Below are positions 7,560 to 8,506 of a stretch of 8,506 bases of DNA, in pieces. Numbering within the stretch: position 1 is the first letter of the stretch; the number at the start of each line of letters is the position of its first letter. The position numbers and the translations under genes are program-made. The notes below the pieces were generated by a model, which did not search any database, was not told the origin of the DNA, and saw only the letters and a program-made list of their open reading frames with translations. Where the stretch lies: NCBI GenBank assembly GCA_021809225.1, contig JAKBAL010000070.1, positions 1 to 8,506 of the forward strand. The letters run 5' to 3'. Origin of the DNA: Pseudomonadota bacterium (GTDB lineage: Bacteria > Pseudomonadota > Alphaproteobacteria > UBA9655).

Positions 7560-8384
7560 ATGAAAAAAATTTTAAAGAATAAGCTCTTTCTCATGGGAAG
7601 CCTTCTTGTTCTCTTTAGTGGTTTTATAGTCTATCTGTTTTTTGATGGTTATTATGCTAGAAAATTCCGTACTATGCAGGATGAATTTTCGACCGTAACA
7701 GATGTTGATTTAACTGGATTACGTGAATTGCGAGCTTCTGGCAGTGATTCTGTAGATTTTTTTATTATCAAACAAAAACTAAGAGATATCAAAGGCAATA
7801 AGATTATGATTGATGGAATGAGTGAGTTTCATGGGTATATTCATGGCGTTCCCACAACTTTGCTAGGCTACAATACGTCACCACCAGCCTTTCGACATTA
7901 TCTAAGGCGTCTGCTCGTAACAGGGTCAACAGAAGTTCGCCCTAATCTTGTCATAAATGGACAAAAAGAAGCTAAAATCTATGAATTTGACTATAAAAAC
8001 ATAAAGATGATAAGCAAATCCATTCCTACAAATGAAAGCATAGATGAGTTTGTCACCTTCCTTGATAACTTACCTGGGGAAACTTGGCTTCATTTTCACT
8101 GTCATAATGGTAGAAGCAGAACATCTATGATGTTAGTTATGTTCGATATCATGAAAAATGCTCCTAAAGTCTCTCTAAAGGATATTGTCAAACGTCAAGC
8201 TTATTTAGGTTCAGAGAACTTATTTGATACGGATGCTTGGCAGCATTCAACCTATGACAAACACATGCTTGAAACGCGTAAAAAATTTATTGAAGAATTC
8301 TACCAATTTGTTTGTCAGCGAAAGGCTGGAGGAATTCAATACTGGTCGGATTGGCAGTGTCAACAACAAGCAAACTCCTTGTAA
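7560..8384 (+). CDS. Membrane-anchored or secreted PTP-like phytase-family cysteine phosphatase
   Basis: A 274-residue protein of the cysteine phosphatase superfamily. A basic N-tail (MKKILKNK) precedes a hydrophobic segment at residues 9-28, so it is Sec-targeted and either anchored or cleaved; no clear signal peptidase I site is seen. The phosphatase loop is HCHNGRSRT: nucleophile C181, arginine R187, within WLHFHC...RTSMM, a context typical of PTP-like myo-inositol phosphatases such as Selenomonas PhyAsr and Legionella LppA. Upstream, LRELRASGS (54-62) and IDGMSEFHGYIHGVP (84-98), and downstream SLKDIVKRQAYLG (205-217), FIEEFYQFV (243-251) and GGIQYWSDW (257-265), also fit that family as I remember it, so homology looks full length. 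The usual general-acid Asp-His before the P-loop seems replaced by S152-K153. Substrate is unknown; inositol phosphate, phosphoinositide or phosphoprotein are all possible. GAAGG at 7549-7553, 6 nt before ATG, supports the start. Probable host-directed role is inference. A look-alike gene follows after 48 nt. Confidence 0.82.
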   Translation: MKKILKNKLFLMGSLLVLFSGFIVYLFFDGYYARKFRTMQDEFSTVTDVDLTGLRELRASGSDSVDFFIIKQKLRDIKGNKIMIDGMSEFHGYIHGVPTTLLGYNTSPPAFRHYLRRLLVTGSTEVRPNLVINGQKEAKIYEFDYKNIKMISKSIPTNESIDEFVTFLDNLPGETWLHFHCHNGRSRTSMMLVMFDIMKNAPKVSLKDIVKRQAYLGSENLFDTDAWQHSTYDKHMLETRKKFIEEFYQFVCQRKAGGIQYWSDWQCQQQANSL

Positions 8385-8432
8385 CAATGGCAATATCTAT
8401 TGAAAAAGTAATGACAAATTTTTTTGGAAAAA

Positions 8433-8506
8433 ATGACTAGAAAAATTTTAAAGAGAAAATATCTTTTTATAGGAATTGGATTGATTTCTTTTTTTATTCT
8501 TTTTCT
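8433..8506 (+). CDS. Start of a second gene with an N-terminus like the preceding phosphatase (partial)
   Basis: From ATG 8433 the frame stays open to the window end, giving 24 complete codons: MTRKILKRK followed by a hydrophobic run (YLFIGIGLISFFILF). The basic start K-I-L-K-x-K and the hydrophobic helix directly after it match the beginning of the upstream phosphatase (MKKILKNKLFLMG...), so this is probably a tandem paralogue with the same membrane-targeting segment. The catalytic domain lies outside the window and cannot be confirmed. A weak GGAAAAA precedes the ATG. The 48-nt gap from the upstream stop holds no terminator, so co-transcription is likely. Confidence 0.6.
   Translation, partial: MTRKILKRKYLFIGIGLISFFILF

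Noticed and set aside
8411..8440. ATG at 8411 as the start of the last gene
   Set aside because: That frame stops after nine codons; the ATG at 8433 stays open to the edge and matches the upstream phosphatase N-terminus.

Overview
The window reads as an AT-rich alphaproteobacterial chromosome segment. The PBP1A, ETF-ubiquinone oxidoreductase and ApaG proteins all look alphaproteobacterial. Low GC together with a PTP-like phytase-family phosphatase suggests a host-associated lineage such as Holosporales; this placement is inference from family resemblance, not a measured phylogeny. No rRNA, tRNA, insertion sequence, CRISPR array or phage gene is visible, and coding density is high.

Left part, plus strand (1-4219): a 5'-truncated tadA (tRNA adenosine deaminase) is followed after 44 nt by a two-pass membrane sensor histidine kinase with a large extracytoplasmic, probably Cache-type, sensor domain. 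The kinase stop overlaps the start of electron-transfer-flavoprotein:ubiquinone oxidoreductase (ATGA overlap), so these two are probably translated together. This links an orphan sensor kinase, with no response regulator in the window, to a respiratory-chain entry enzyme.

Middle (4220-4357): a 138-nt spacer between convergent genes. It contains no gene but has two nested inverted repeats that could fold in RNA.

Centre-right, minus strand (7344-4358): mrcA (penicillin-binding protein 1A, peptidoglycan synthesis) runs leftward, followed after 53 nt by apaG, probably in one transcript. The mrcA start is ambiguous (ATG at 7344 or TTG at 7407), and apaG uses a GTG start.

Right part, plus strand (7560-8506): divergent from mrcA lies a membrane-anchored or secreted protein of the PTP-like phytase fold, with a clear HCX5R phosphatase loop but apparently no canonical general-acid aspartate. 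Only 48 nt after it a second gene begins whose N-terminus closely resembles the first and which runs off the window. This looks like a tandem family of secreted or anchored cysteine phosphatases, and it is the most interesting part of the window.
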